The notes beneath the pieces were generated by a model. That model made no database searches and had not been told where the DNA came from. It worked only from the letters and a program-made list of their open reading frames with translations. The position numbers and the translations under genes are program-made. Below are positions 54,668-62,876 of a stretch of 64,000 nucleotides of DNA, piece by piece (within the stretch, counting starts at the first letter, position 1; each line of letters begins with the position of its first letter). The DNA is from DATAOG01 sp963753685 (GTDB taxonomy: Bacteria; Pseudomonadota; Alphaproteobacteria; Geminicoccales; Geminicoccaceae). The DNA lies in the NCBI GenBank assembly GCA_963753685.1, contig CAVWDE010000013.1, positions 89,982-153,981 on the forward strand, in the 5' to 3' direction.

Positions 54668-55351
54668 TCACGCTCGCCGATCAGCTCGCCGGCATCGCCA
54701 CCCGCACCGGCCGCTCCGCGCCCTCGGTGATCACCTGAGCAGCACGCCAAGATGCTGTCCTCGAAAGGACCGACATCCTGCTGCCCTCTGTGTGACGCCA
54801 CCGATCAAGGTGGCGCAGTGACCGCACACGACCTTATGCGAGAAGCTAGTCAAGATCGGCGTCCGGATCGTGCACGACGGCCGCTATGCCCGTACTCCAG
54901 CTGACGGAGGTGACCGTGTCGCGCGCCGTGCTCGCCGCGCATCCTTGGTGGCTCGATCGCTTGCGAGGGCCGCCCGTGGCGGCGGCGCGACAGGAGTGGG
55001 ACCATGGATCACCAGGGCCGAGAAAGAGGCTCATGCGGCGAGATCGACCAGCGGCAAGAACGCGGCCCGAATCGGTCTGCGGGCCATAGCCCAAAGGCTC
55101 TCTAGTGCAGCGATTCGGACGAAAGAGTCCCGAACGAGCCTGCTGGGTTTCGAGCCGGGCATCGAAGCCGATGCCAGGCCCTCCGGGTGGATCGACCGAA
55201 CCTGGCCCGGCAATCGGCAGGGGATTCGAGCGTCTGCATCACTGCACTAGCTGCGATCTACCGCAAGATGCGCTTCCGATTGACCGAGGATCGTTCGCGG
55301 AGTACGATGCCATCGTAGCCCATCCGGGTGGTATTGGCAAAAGAGGACGCT
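54668..55351. other. Intergenic, island edge with transposase remnant
   Basis: Contains a 7-base stem hairpin (CGCCACC 54796-54802, GGTGGCG 54809-54815), an IS1380-like transposase scrap (54834-54975) and no intact gene. GC content begins to fall after about 55260. Confidence 0.5.
54834..54975 (+). mobile_element. Remnant of an IS1380-family transposase C-terminus
   Basis: The frame from 54834 reads LCEKLVKIGVRIVHDGRYA. From 54886 the next frame continues LQLTEVTVSRAVLAAHPWWL and DRLR. Together they give the end of an IS1380-type transposase, which typically closes with a KLxKIGA-VV-H-RY-xFQ-AEVAV-R pattern. A frameshift and the loss of everything upstream show it is dead. It marks the left edge of the A/T-rich island. 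Confidence 0.6.
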
Positions 55352-56146
55352 ATGTGGCTTCCTACCATGTCGGATCTCGAAAAAGCCCTGACGTTTGCAG
55401 ACGACTTGCAAAATCCGAAGACCGGAGGCGTCATTGCGGAAGCCTTCGATGTGTTACGCCGTGGCCGTCCAAGTTTCCTTGTCTTCGGGCCCGGCGGTAT
55501 GGGCAAGACAGCATTGAAGTGTTTTTTGGAAACCTTCTCCAGTGATGAATCGCCTATTGAATACAACATGAGTTGCCGCCGCGAGAAGGGCAAACTTAAA
55601 GGACGGCGATATTCCGATGTGTATGTTTATCCTGGACAGCCAGACTTTCGCGACCCGCAAATAGATCTCTACAAACGCTCCATAGCAAAAGCAAGAAGAC
55701 CGATAATCACAACGGTTGTATCATATGGATACAGATCGGTCGATCCGAATTCTGGAAACTTTCGGGATGCCCCACAAGGACCTCAAGCGCGTGACGAAGA
55801 GCTTGATTACACCCGCAAAATGCTTGGAACGATACGCAATATTGCAAGTTACAAGCGCTGGACAGTTTTCTCCGTGATTGCAAAAGCTGATCTTTGGTGG
55901 GACGAGAGAACGGATGTAGATGCATTCTATGCTAATCAGTACCAACCTATAATCGACGATTTCCGTGGCCGAGTTGGAACTGATAAATCAGAACACTATA
56001 TCCTTCCGATTAGTTTGCCTCGTACTCCCCTATTGGACGTAAACGGCGCAATAATCCAACGATCTTCTCAGGATTATGATGACTCGTTGAAACGAAAGCA
56101 TATCGGTTTTTTTATCAAAACCTTGCGCGATGTTCTTGAGGAGTAA
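55352..56146 (+). CDS. GTPase-like P-loop protein of an A/T-rich island
   Basis: A 264-residue protein from ATG 55352 (AAGAGGA upstream). Walker A/G1 is G46-PGGMGK-T53. YVYPGQP (91-97) resembles the G3 switch of Arf/SR-beta-like GTPases although the Asp is displaced. AKAD (177-180, in FSVIAKADLWW) looks like the NKxD G4 box with the Asn replaced by Ala. ILPIS (217-221) may be G5. The gene is much richer in A/T than its neighbours and overlaps or abuts a membrane-protein gene, so the pair was probably acquired together. It could also be a AAA-like ATPase. Confidence 0.65.
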   Translation: MWLPTMSDLEKALTFADDLQNPKTGGVIAEAFDVLRRGRPSFLVFGPGGMGKTALKCFLETFSSDESPIEYNMSCRREKGKLKGRRYSDVYVYPGQPDFRDPQIDLYKRSIAKARRPIITTVVSYGYRSVDPNSGNFRDAPQGPQARDEELDYTRKMLGTIRNIASYKRWTVFSVIAKADLWWDERTDVDAFYANQYQPIIDDFRGRVGTDKSEHYILPISLPRTPLLDVNGAIIQRSSQDYDDSLKRKHIGFFIKTLRDVLEE

Positions 56147-56153
56147 GCACGTC

Positions 56154-56630
56154 ATGCTCGAACCCCGAGATGCTTATGGCCCTTATTTATCATGTTTAGG
56201 GGCTTCCTGCTTGGTAGCTCTTAGGTTGAGCTTGAGTGAATTGAAAGCGATCGTTGCTCTCGGCTTTGGACTTTTTTTTATGAGCATGGCATCGTTCTGC
56301 TTGTATTATATTTTGTCGTACCGACCATTGCTCTACGTCGCAGTGGCGGTATCGATACTTGGACTCGTCGGATCGGTTTGGCCGCTGTACCTCTATTTTT
56401 CGTCAAGACGTGAGCTGCTAGAGTCTCTTCTATTCCTGAAAAAAGACTTGGACTGGCTAAGTGGTATCGTCATGTCGAGCGATAGCCAGGTTAGTGGCAT
56501 GTCGAGCGATAGCCAAGGTAGTGGCATGTCGGGCGATAGCGAAGTTGGCCAGATATCTTCGCACCAGATCCGGCCGATACAAGTCGTTTTGGATTCTTTG
56601 GAGCAAATTCATAAGGATAGAGTTCTGTAG
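56154..56630 (+). CDS. Membrane protein with 9-residue repeats, partner of the GTPase-like gene
   Basis: A 158-residue protein. ATG 56154 is preferred because GAGGAG lies ten bases before it; an ATG at 56130 would overlap the upstream gene. Three hydrophobic stretches (YLSCLGASCLVALRL, IVALGFGLFFMSMASFCLYY and LLYVAVAVSILGLVGSVWPL) are followed by a charged helix (SSRRELLESLLFLKKDLDWL), then three copies of MSSDSQxSG and a short helical tail. This is the kind of membrane effector often paired with a nucleotide-binding sensor, but no family is recognised. Composition is A/T-rich. Confidence 0.65.
   Translation: MLEPRDAYGPYLSCLGASCLVALRLSLSELKAIVALGFGLFFMSMASFCLYYILSYRPLLYVAVAVSILGLVGSVWPLYLYFSSRRELLESLLFLKKDLDWLSGIVMSSDSQVSGMSSDSQGSGMSGDSEVGQISSHQIRPIQVVLDSLEQIHKDRVL
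56472..56552 (+). repeat. Three tandem 27-base repeats inside the membrane-protein gene
   Basis: Units begin at 56472, 56499 and 56526. The first two start ATGTCGAGCGATAGCCA and differ at two or three bases. The third (ATGTCGGGCGATAGCGA) is more diverged. They encode MSSDSQVSG, MSSDSQGSG and MSGDSEVGQ. Confidence 0.85.
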
Positions 56631-56664
56631 CGTCGTGTTGCGGAAGTATATTGATCTTGGCGTC

Positions 56665-57051
56665 TCAATACTTATTTGGTGCTTGCTGCGCGTGTCGCTT
56701 CCTTGCTGCGATCTCGCTTGATGGCAGAGGGTGGTTGACGCTAAAGTGGTCGGCATACCGTGACGCAATCAGCCACAAGGTTCGATAGGGTCGTGGTGGC
56801 GAGCCGCTGTGTGCCGGCCAGGCGGTATCAAGGGCTTTGCCGATAATCAGGTGCGCGTAGAGCTCGAGCATCGCGTCGTCGAGTAAGAGCTCCGCGAGCT
56901 CCGTCGGGCTGACACCGAGCTCGAGCGCCTTACGGATCTCGGCCGGCAGGGTGATCTGGCCGCCGCAAAGCAGCTTTACCGCCGACATCGTGTTCTTCCC
57001 CTTCGCGATTTCGAACAGTTCGCGCCGGCGGCCGACCCCGGCGCTAGACAT
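56665..57051 (-). CDS. AbrB-type DNA-binding protein with an altered C-terminus
   Basis: A 128-residue frame from ATG 57051 with GGGAGA upstream. The middle SAVKLLCGGQITLPAEIRKA and LELGVSPTELAELLLDDAML form an AbrB/SpoVT-like hairpin and helix. After about residue 85 the translation (SGSPPRPYRTLWLIASRYAD) enters DNA with a lower GC content and no longer looks like an antitoxin tail, so the original end was probably lost when the island inserted. No toxin gene follows. Confidence 0.55.
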   Translation of the reverse strand: MSSAGVGRRRELFEIAKGKNTMSAVKLLCGGQITLPAEIRKALELGVSPTELAELLLDDAMLELYAHLIIGKALDTAWPAHSGSPPRPYRTLWLIASRYADHFSVNHPLPSSEIAARKRHAQQAPNKY

Positions 57052-57276
57052 CGCAGTTCTCCCGGGACTACCTTCAGCGAGGGCGGCTGGTGCTGGAAAA
57101 GCGCGGCGCCGGGGCTTGCCAAACCTGCCTGGCCACCCCATATCCGCTATGTCCCCGGAAAAGTCGAACCAATGCGTGGACCTGGACGCCTGCCGAGACG
57201 CCGGGAGCGGTGCTCGACGGCGGCTGTCCGCGGGCTCGGGGACGACGTAGCCAGAGGTTTTGGAAGCAGCACCATC

Positions 57277-58164
57277 ATGAGCTCGAACCTTCTCACCGCC
57301 CAACTGGGCTCCGACCTCGAGCGCTATCTCAAGGAGGTGGCGCGCTACCCGTTGCTCGACGTCGACGCCGAGCGCGAGCTCGCCGAGCGTTGGCGCGACC
57401 AGCGGGACGAGGACGCGGCGCGCCAGCTGGTCGGCAGCCATATGCGCCTGGTGGTCAAGATCGCCCGCGGCTTTCGCGGCTATGGCCTGCCGTTCGCCGA
57501 TCTGATCGCCGAGGGCAACGTCGGCCTCGTGCAGGCGCTCGCCAAGTTCGACCCGGAGCGCGGCTTCCGGTTCGCGACCTATGCCATGTGGTGGATCCGG
57601 GCGGCCATCCAGGAGTTCGTCCTGCACAACCGCTCGCTGGTCAAGATGGGCACCACGGCGGCCCAGAAGAAGCTCTTTTTCAACTTGCGCCGCCTGAAGA
57701 GCCGGCTGGGGGAGGTGGGCGACGGCGATCTGCCGCCCGCCGCGGTGGTCAAGATCGCCAAGGAGCTGGGCGTCGCCGAGGACGACGTCGTCCAGATGAA
57801 CCGGCGCCTCGCGGCCACCGACCATTCGCTCGCCGCGCCGGTGTCGAGCGAGGGCGATCGCGAGTGGCAGGACACGCTGGTGTCCGAGGACGAGGGCCAG
57901 GAGAGCCTGATCGCCGAGGCGAGCGAGCTCGCCTGGCGGCGCGGCCTGCTCGCCGAGAGCATGCAGGTGCTGAACGCGCGCGAGCGCCACATCCTGGCCG
58001 AGCGCCGGCTCAAGGATCAGCCCAAGACGCTCGAGGACCTGAGCCAGATCTACGGCGTGTCGCGCGAGCGCGTGCGCCAGATCGAGGCGCGCGCGTTCGA
58101 GAAGCTGCGCCACGCCATGCTCGAGGTCGCGGCCAACAAGAGCCGCGCCGCGCTCGCCGCCTGA
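57277..58164 (+). CDS. rpoH: RNA polymerase sigma-32 factor RpoH
   Basis: A 295-residue sigma-70-family factor from ATG 57277. Region 2 is LIAEGNVGLVQALAKFDPER followed by FRFATYAMWWIRAAIQEFVL. The RpoH box QKKLFFNLRRLK, unique to heat-shock sigma factors, is intact. Region 4.2 is TLEDLSQIYGVSRERVRQIE. It directs RNA polymerase to heat-shock promoters, and DnaK and FtsH are the usual regulators. Many Alphaproteobacteria have several rpoH copies, so this may be one of a set. Confidence 0.96.
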   Translation: MSSNLLTAQLGSDLERYLKEVARYPLLDVDAERELAERWRDQRDEDAARQLVGSHMRLVVKIARGFRGYGLPFADLIAEGNVGLVQALAKFDPERGFRFATYAMWWIRAAIQEFVLHNRSLVKMGTTAAQKKLFFNLRRLKSRLGEVGDGDLPPAAVVKIAKELGVAEDDVVQMNRRLAATDHSLAAPVSSEGDREWQDTLVSEDEGQESLIAEASELAWRRGLLAESMQVLNARERHILAERRLKDQPKTLEDLSQIYGVSRERVRQIEARAFEKLRHAMLEVAANKSRAALAA

Positions 58165-58170
58165 GCATCC

Positions 58171-58192
58171 GCGCCCGGCTCGACCCGGGCGC
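58171..58192 (+). terminator. Terminator-like hairpin after rpoH
   Basis: GCGCCCGG (58171-58178) pairs with CCGGGCGC (58185-58192) around a 6-base loop, seven bases after the rpoH stop. A weak T-rich stretch (GGTTTGCTTTGG) follows. Confidence 0.5.
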
Positions 58193-58339
58193 CTCAGGTT
58201 TGCTTTGGCGCCCGGTCCAGGCGGGTCGGGCTTTCCTTTGGCGCTTGGTCCAGTCCAGGCCCGGGTCGACGGCCGGCCGGGTCGTTGATCTCGGCCCGGC
58301 CGCGGCCATATCATCGGGCAGGCACCCGCGGGGAGCAGG

Positions 58340-58798
58340 ATGGAGCAGGCGGAGACCATTGCCGATGAGCAGGCGCTGATCGCGGACGACTTCGAGCTGT
58401 TCGAGGACTGGCGCGAGCGGATCGAGTACGTCCTCGACCTCGGGCGGCGGCTCGAGCCGCTGCCGGCCACCGACTACGCCGAGCCGAACAAGGTCAGGGG
58501 CTGCCAGTCGCAGGTCTGGATGACAGCCGAGCTCGATCCGGCGAGCGGGCGGGTGCGGTTGCGCGCCGACTCCGACGCCTTCATCGTCAAGGGGCTGATC
58601 GCGCTCTTGTTGCGACTGTACGCGAACCGCACGCCGGCGGAGATCCTGGCCAATCCTCCCGAGGTGTTCGAGAAGATCGGCCTCGGCGCGCATCTGAGCC
58701 CGACCCGGGCCAACGGCCTGCACGCGATGATCAAACGCATCCGCCAGCTCGCGACCGGCTTCGCCCACGGCGCCCCGGTCGCGAGCGCCGCGGGCTAG
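58340..58798 (+). CDS. sufE: SufE-family cysteine desulfuration protein
   Basis: A 152-residue protein from ATG 58340. The conserved motif KVRGCQSQVW holds the sulfur-accepting C55, with EDWRERIEYVLDLGRRL before it and PTRANGLHAMIKRIRQLA at the end, all typical of SufE. It accepts persulfide sulfur from a SufS-type desulfurase for Fe-S cluster assembly. No sufS or sufBCD is nearby, so it is a stand-alone copy. Confidence 0.93.
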   Translation: MEQAETIADEQALIADDFELFEDWRERIEYVLDLGRRLEPLPATDYAEPNKVRGCQSQVWMTAELDPASGRVRLRADSDAFIVKGLIALLLRLYANRTPAEILANPPEVFEKIGLGAHLSPTRANGLHAMIKRIRQLATGFAHGAPVASAAG

Positions 58799-58826
58799 AC
58801 GTTCCGGCGCGAGCGGACGCGCCGGC

Positions 58827-59504
58827 TCAGCGCGCCGGGCAGCCCGGATCGGGGAACGATGGGCCGGGCAGGGCGAGCTTGGGGTCAGGTCCGGTCGGCG
58901 CCGCCGGTGCCCCGGCGACCTGAAACTCGCCCCCGCCAGCCGCCTCGGCCTGGGTCAGCTCGGTCGTCAGCTCCCGGATCTGGTCGTGGGCGAGCGCCAG
59001 CTCGTGGCGCAATTCCTCGGCCTCGCCGGCGCGCGCGTCGGCCAACGTCAGGGCACGTTCGCGGGCGGCTTTGGCGTCCGCCATCTCGGCCACCAGGTCG
59101 GGCACCGCCGTGGCCTTGGGGCCCTCCTCCTGGACGTTCCGGGATTCCTCGACCGTGGTCCGCAGCGTCTTGGTGATGCTCTCCAGCCGGGCCAGCTCGC
59201 GGCCCTGCTCGACGGTCTCGATGTGCTTGGCGACCGCCGCGTAGGAGGCGAGCACCAGCCACAGCACCGTGACCCCGACGGCGACCGCGACCGAGATCTG
59301 GAGCGAGCGCGACAGCGCGACGTAGCGGCTGGTCAGGCCACTGCGCACGTACACCTGACGGTCGGCGAACAGCTCTTGCAGCACAGGCGTGGAACGACGG
59401 TCCTGAGGCATGGCGGGCTCCGGCGACGAGCGTTGGGCCTGCGACGACGGCGCCGCAGGCTGGTAGCTGGTCAGACGACGCTCGGTTGATGCCGAAGACG
59501 ACAT
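58827..59504 (-). CDS. Single-span coiled-coil protein (DUF5930-like, no peptidase domain)
   Basis: ATG 59504 gives 225 residues; an ATG at 59618 with AAGGATG upstream would add 38 residues of non-coding-like sequence. QELFADRQVYVRSGLTSRYV, LSRSLQISVAVAVGVTVLWL and the helix continuing into a long Glu/Ala-rich coiled coil resemble the N-terminal region that precedes M23 peptidases in Alphaproteobacteria. Here the protein ends in a Pro-rich tail, and no LytM peptidase domain follows. It may be a division or envelope scaffold, or a truncated form. Confidence 0.6.
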   Translation of the reverse strand: MSSSASTERRLTSYQPAAPSSQAQRSSPEPAMPQDRRSTPVLQELFADRQVYVRSGLTSRYVALSRSLQISVAVAVGVTVLWLVLASYAAVAKHIETVEQGRELARLESITKTLRTTVEESRNVQEEGPKATAVPDLVAEMADAKAARERALTLADARAGEAEELRHELALAHDQIRELTTELTQAEAAGGGEFQVAGAPAAPTGPDPKLALPGPSFPDPGCPAR

Positions 59505-59753
59505 CAAAGTGGCCTTGGTTGGCCTTTCTTGAGCCACCGATTGCAGCGGATGCGCGTGGCCGTCAACTGCAAAGTTGCCGAGACGAACCGGGCCCGGCGC
59601 CAAGATAATCCGATACATTGATTTTCATCCTTAGATAAATCTATTTACGGTTTTGCTCTCGAGAGGCGGTCCAGGTCGACCATCGAGCTTGCGGTCGACG
59701 CCGACCGGTGCTCGGATGCACAAGATCACGAGCTCGGCGGGGTGAGGGCGGCC

Positions 59754-60692
59754 ATGCCTGGACATTTGCTCGACGAAGGCACGCGCGGCGTGTTCGCGAT
59801 TGCCGCAACCCCGTTTGCCGACAATGGCGCGCTCGACCCCAAGAGCCTGGAGCGGCTGATCGGCTTCTACATCGACGCGGGCGTGCACGGCATCACCATT
59901 CTCGGCATCATGGGCGAGGCGCCAAAGCTCACCTACGACGAGGCGCGCCTGGTGATCCAGGCGACTCTTCGCCAGGTCGCGGGCGAGGTGCCGGTGGTGG
60001 TCGGCGTCAGCAGCCCCGGCCTTGCGACGCTGGCGGCGCTGACCGGCGATGCCATGTCGTTGGGTGCGGCGGCGGTCATGGTGGCGCCGCCCGCGGGCCT
60101 CGCGACCGACGAGCAGACCCTGGGCTATGTCCATCAGCTGTGCGCGGCGATCGGCGCGGACGTGCCGCTGGTGCTCCAGGACTACCCGCAGGCGACCGGC
60201 GTCCATCTCTCGGTCGGCGTGCTCAACCGCCTGATCGACGATCTGGCCCAGCTCAAGGTTCTCAAGCACGAGGACTGCCCGGGGCTCGGCAAGCTCTCGC
60301 GGCTACGGGCGAGCGCGGTCCGCGACGGCCGCCGCCGGATCGCGATCCTGATCGGCAACGGCGCCCTCTACTACCCGCTCGAGCTCGCGCGCGGCGCCGA
60401 TGGTGCCATGACCGGCTTTGCCTATCCCGAGCTCCTGGTCGAGGTCTTCGAGCGCTTCACGGCCGGGCACGAGGACGACGCTTTCGACCTTTATGACGCC
60501 TATCTGCCGCTGATCCGCTACGAGCAGCAGCCGGGCATCGGCCTCGCGATCCGCAAGGAGATCCTGCACCGCCGCGGCGTCATCGCGAGCCCGACCCTGC
60601 GCCCGCCGGGCGCCCGCCTCGACGCCGCCGATCACGCCGAACTCGACCACCTGCTCGCGCGCCTCGAGCGCCGGGTCGCGCGCGGGATCTGA
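59754..60692 (+). CDS. Dihydrodipicolinate synthase-family aldolase/lyase, second copy
   Basis: A 312-residue class I aldolase from ATG 59754. K171 (LKVLKHED) is the Schiff-base Lys and Y144 (LQDYPQA) the relay Tyr. The phosphate-loop-like motif is GIMGEAPKLT at 51-60, closer to GTTGE than the copy at 9832. These features fit keto-acid lyases of catabolism (for example KDG aldolase or HpaI-type dehydratases) rather than DapA, which is usually near 290 residues with a different loop. Its partners are not obvious, as the neighbours are unrelated. Confidence 0.85.
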   Translation: MPGHLLDEGTRGVFAIAATPFADNGALDPKSLERLIGFYIDAGVHGITILGIMGEAPKLTYDEARLVIQATLRQVAGEVPVVVGVSSPGLATLAALTGDAMSLGAAAVMVAPPAGLATDEQTLGYVHQLCAAIGADVPLVLQDYPQATGVHLSVGVLNRLIDDLAQLKVLKHEDCPGLGKLSRLRASAVRDGRRRIAILIGNGALYYPLELARGADGAMTGFAYPELLVEVFERFTAGHEDDAFDLYDAYLPLIRYEQQPGIGLAIRKEILHRRGVIASPTLRPPGARLDAADHAELDHLLARLERRVARGI

Positions 60693-60831
60693 GCGCAAGG
60701 CGACCTCTGCCGGGAAGCGTCCGACTCGACCCTCTGCGCCTTTGAAAGGCCCTGACACCCTTTGGCCGGTTGGTTCTGGCTTGCTGGAATTGAGCGAGGG
60801 CCTCCCTCCGGGCAGTGCGGCAGACCGACCC

Positions 60832-61488
60832 CTAATAGAGCCCCGGAAGCAGCCGTGATGTGCGGGCGCGGTAGGCATCGTACGGGTCGCCGAAGTGCGT
60901 GCGCAGCAGGGTCTCTTCGGCCCGGATGCGGGCGAGGATCGGCAGGATCAGGAGGGCCGCGAGCAGGACGCCGACCGTGGAACGGAAGGCGAGCGCCCAG
61001 CCCAGCGTGTTGACCAGCAGTCCGAGATAGCTGGGGTGGCGGATCAGGGCGTAGAGGCCGGTGGTGACCAGGGTGTGGCCGGGTTGGATCGCGACCAGGC
61101 CGCTGAAGCGGTGGCCGAGCACGTAGACCGGCCAGAGGCGGAGGCAGCCGCCGGCGGCGAACAGGGCGACGCCGAGCCAGCGCAACGTGTCGCCGTCGAG
61201 GGTCCAGAGGTCCTGGCGGTCGGTCAGGGCCGGCAGCCAGGCGGACAGCGCCCCGATCACGCCGATCGCGACGATGACCCAGCGGTTGCCCCGATCCTCG
61301 CGCACCCCCGGGCTCAGATTGCCGCCGGCGAACAGGGCGGCGCCGGTCAGTGCCACGGTCACGATCGCGAGCGCGGTCCGCGCCGGGTTGGCAAAGAAGG
61401 CCGCGAACCCGCCCCAGCCGAGGATGGCGAGGCCGAAATAGAACGCGGTGCCGACGACGATGAGGATCGGTCTGACGATCGGGATCAC
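60832..61488 (-). CDS. Isoprenylcysteine methyltransferase (ICMT/PEMT)-family membrane protein
   Basis: A 218-residue protein from ATG 61488 with five or six membrane helices. The C-terminal block TLVTTGLYALIRHPSYLGLL with HPxY and the following ARIRAEETLLRTHFGDPYDA (EE motif) are the S-adenosylmethionine-binding signature of ICMT-like methyltransferases. Bacterial members have varied or unknown substrates. It is a single gene with its own strand, 90 bases from the VapBC locus. Confidence 0.87.
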   Translation of the reverse strand: MIPIVRPILIVVGTAFYFGLAILGWGGFAAFFANPARTALAIVTVALTGAALFAGGNLSPGVREDRGNRWVIVAIGVIGALSAWLPALTDRQDLWTLDGDTLRWLGVALFAAGGCLRLWPVYVLGHRFSGLVAIQPGHTLVTTGLYALIRHPSYLGLLVNTLGWALAFRSTVGVLLAALLILPILARIRAEETLLRTHFGDPYDAYRARTSRLLPGLY

Positions 61489-61576
61489 GGTGGCTGCCTC
61501 GACGGTTCCAGCCCCGATCCGGGGCCCCCGGGATCAGGACTGGAGCCCCGGCGTCGAGATGGATGGAGTGTGCCGC

Positions 61577-61954
61577 TCATGGATACGGCACCAGCAGGTC
61601 GGCCAGCATCGGAAAGTGGCGGGCGTTGCGGGTCACGAGGCGGGCGCCGTGGACCTTGGCGGTCGCAGCGATCAGGGCATCCAGCATATGAACGCGGTGG
61701 CTCCGGCTGTACTGGCGTTGGTAGAGCCCCGCTTGCCGCGCGATCGCAAAATCGATGTCGATGATGTCGAGTTGTGAGCGAAGCCCCGAGAACAGCGACG
61801 CCTGTCGATCGAAGTGCAGGCCGGCATGCAACTCGGCGACCGTGACCGCGGAGATCAAAGGCGCTTCCGGCAGGGAGCGCAAAAAAGCACGCGTTTGGGC
61901 GCGCCCGCGCAGGTAGTCGATGATCACGCAGGTATCGATCAGGACTCTTGCCAC
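61577..61954 (-). CDS. vapC: VapC-type PIN-domain toxin
   Basis: A 125-residue PIN ribonuclease. The catalytic acids are D7 (VLIDTCVIID), E41 (TVAELHAG) and the DALIAATA/TRNARHF pair. It overlaps the antitoxin stop by 16 bases, typical of VapBC. VapC toxins cut initiator tRNA or other structured RNAs when free. This pair is distinct from the AbrB/PIN pair at 3416-4107. Confidence 0.92.
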   Translation of the reverse strand: MARVLIDTCVIIDYLRGRAQTRAFLRSLPEAPLISAVTVAELHAGLHFDRQASLFSGLRSQLDIIDIDFAIARQAGLYQRQYSRSHRVHMLDALIAATAKVHGARLVTRNARHFPMLADLLVPYP

Positions 61955-62199
61955 AACCGCTCAAGCCGTTCGTCGGCCTCGCGCCGAAGCTTAGGCACGA
62001 AGTCGTCCAGATCGGTCCGATCAGCCCACATCCCGAACAGTGGCTCGAGCGCCTCGAGCCAGTGCTTGGGTTTGTGCTGGACGAGATAACCATCGATCGC
62101 GTCGCGAATCAGCTCGCTCTTCCGCTTACCGGTCGCCGCGGCCAGCTGCTCGAGCTCCTGCTTCTGCGCCTTGGAGAGGTAGATCTGGGTCCGCACCAT
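61939..62199 (-). CDS. vapB: VapB-type antitoxin (ribbon-helix-helix)
   Basis: An 86-residue protein from ATG 62199. The N-terminal MVRTQIYLSKAQKQELEQLA and KRKSELIRDAIDGYLVQHKP form a ribbon-helix-helix DNA-binding domain, as in CopG-like VapB antitoxins. The C-terminal half wraps the toxin. It precedes vapC in an overlapping operon. Confidence 0.9.
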   Translation of the reverse strand: MVRTQIYLSKAQKQELEQLAAATGKRKSELIRDAIDGYLVQHKPKHWLEALEPLFGMWADRTDLDDFVPKLRREADERLERLWQES

Positions 62200-62273
62200 G
62201 AAGGGCGCTCCGGCAGCGATGTACGAAGGTCGGTCGATGATGTATGCTTGCTTGCCGGCTGGAGCAAGCGATC

Positions 62274-62876
62274 TCAGGCGGATGGCTCGACCTGCACCCC
62301 ATACTCCAGGCCGGCGTCTTCCAGCCAGGTCCAGAGATAGGGGGCAAACGAGCGGGCGACGTAGAGGTCGAAGGTCGGGCCGGCCTGCGGGTCGTCGTCG
62401 CGCAGGTGGAGCAGGACGTCCGCCTTGGCGAGCAGGCTCTGGGCGCATTGGCCGGGCTTGAAGGCGCGCGGGTGGAGGTCGAGCGGGCAGCCTTTGGCGA
62501 GCAGGTCGCGGGCGCTGGGGCCGGCCAGCGCGAGCGCGACGCGGCCGTCGGTCACCTCGGTGAGGGCGGCGTGGCTGCCGGCGAGGGTCTGGCGCAGCGT
62601 GTTGATGAAGAAGGCGACGTCGTCCGCCGGCAAGGTCAGCAGCCATTGGTCGGGGCCCTGCCAGAGCGCGGTGATCGAGCCTTTGGTCGCGGTGGTGTTG
62701 GGCTCGGTCGGCAACAGGAGATCGAGGACGCGGCCGATCGCGGCCATGAAGGGGCGCTCGGAGGGATCGCCGCGCAGGTCGATCTTGCCCAGGCCCGTGC
62801 GCTCGGCGAGCCGGATGCCGCGCGGCTGGAGCCGTTCTGGCGGCAGGGCGGGTTGGCGCAGGAGCCGCTCAGCCAT
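62274..62876 (-). CDS. soxG: Sarcosine oxidase gamma subunit
   Basis: A 200-residue protein from ATG 62876, overlapping soxA by 8 bases (ATGGCTGA). GLGKIDLRGDPSERPFMAA, LTEVTDGRVALALAGPSARD and FDLYVARSFAPYLWTWLEDA fit the SoxG pattern of heterotetrameric sarcosine oxidases, related to GcvT. The enzyme converts sarcosine to glycine with transfer of the one-carbon unit to tetrahydrofolate. The usual order soxB-D-A-G is kept at its end here. A TA locus follows. Confidence 0.88.
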   Translation of the reverse strand: MAERLLRQPALPPERLQPRGIRLAERTGLGKIDLRGDPSERPFMAAIGRVLDLLLPTEPNTTATKGSITALWQGPDQWLLTLPADDVAFFINTLRQTLAGSHAALTEVTDGRVALALAGPSARDLLAKGCPLDLHPRAFKPGQCAQSLLAKADVLLHLRDDDPQAGPTFDLYVARSFAPYLWTWLEDAGLEYGVQVEPSA

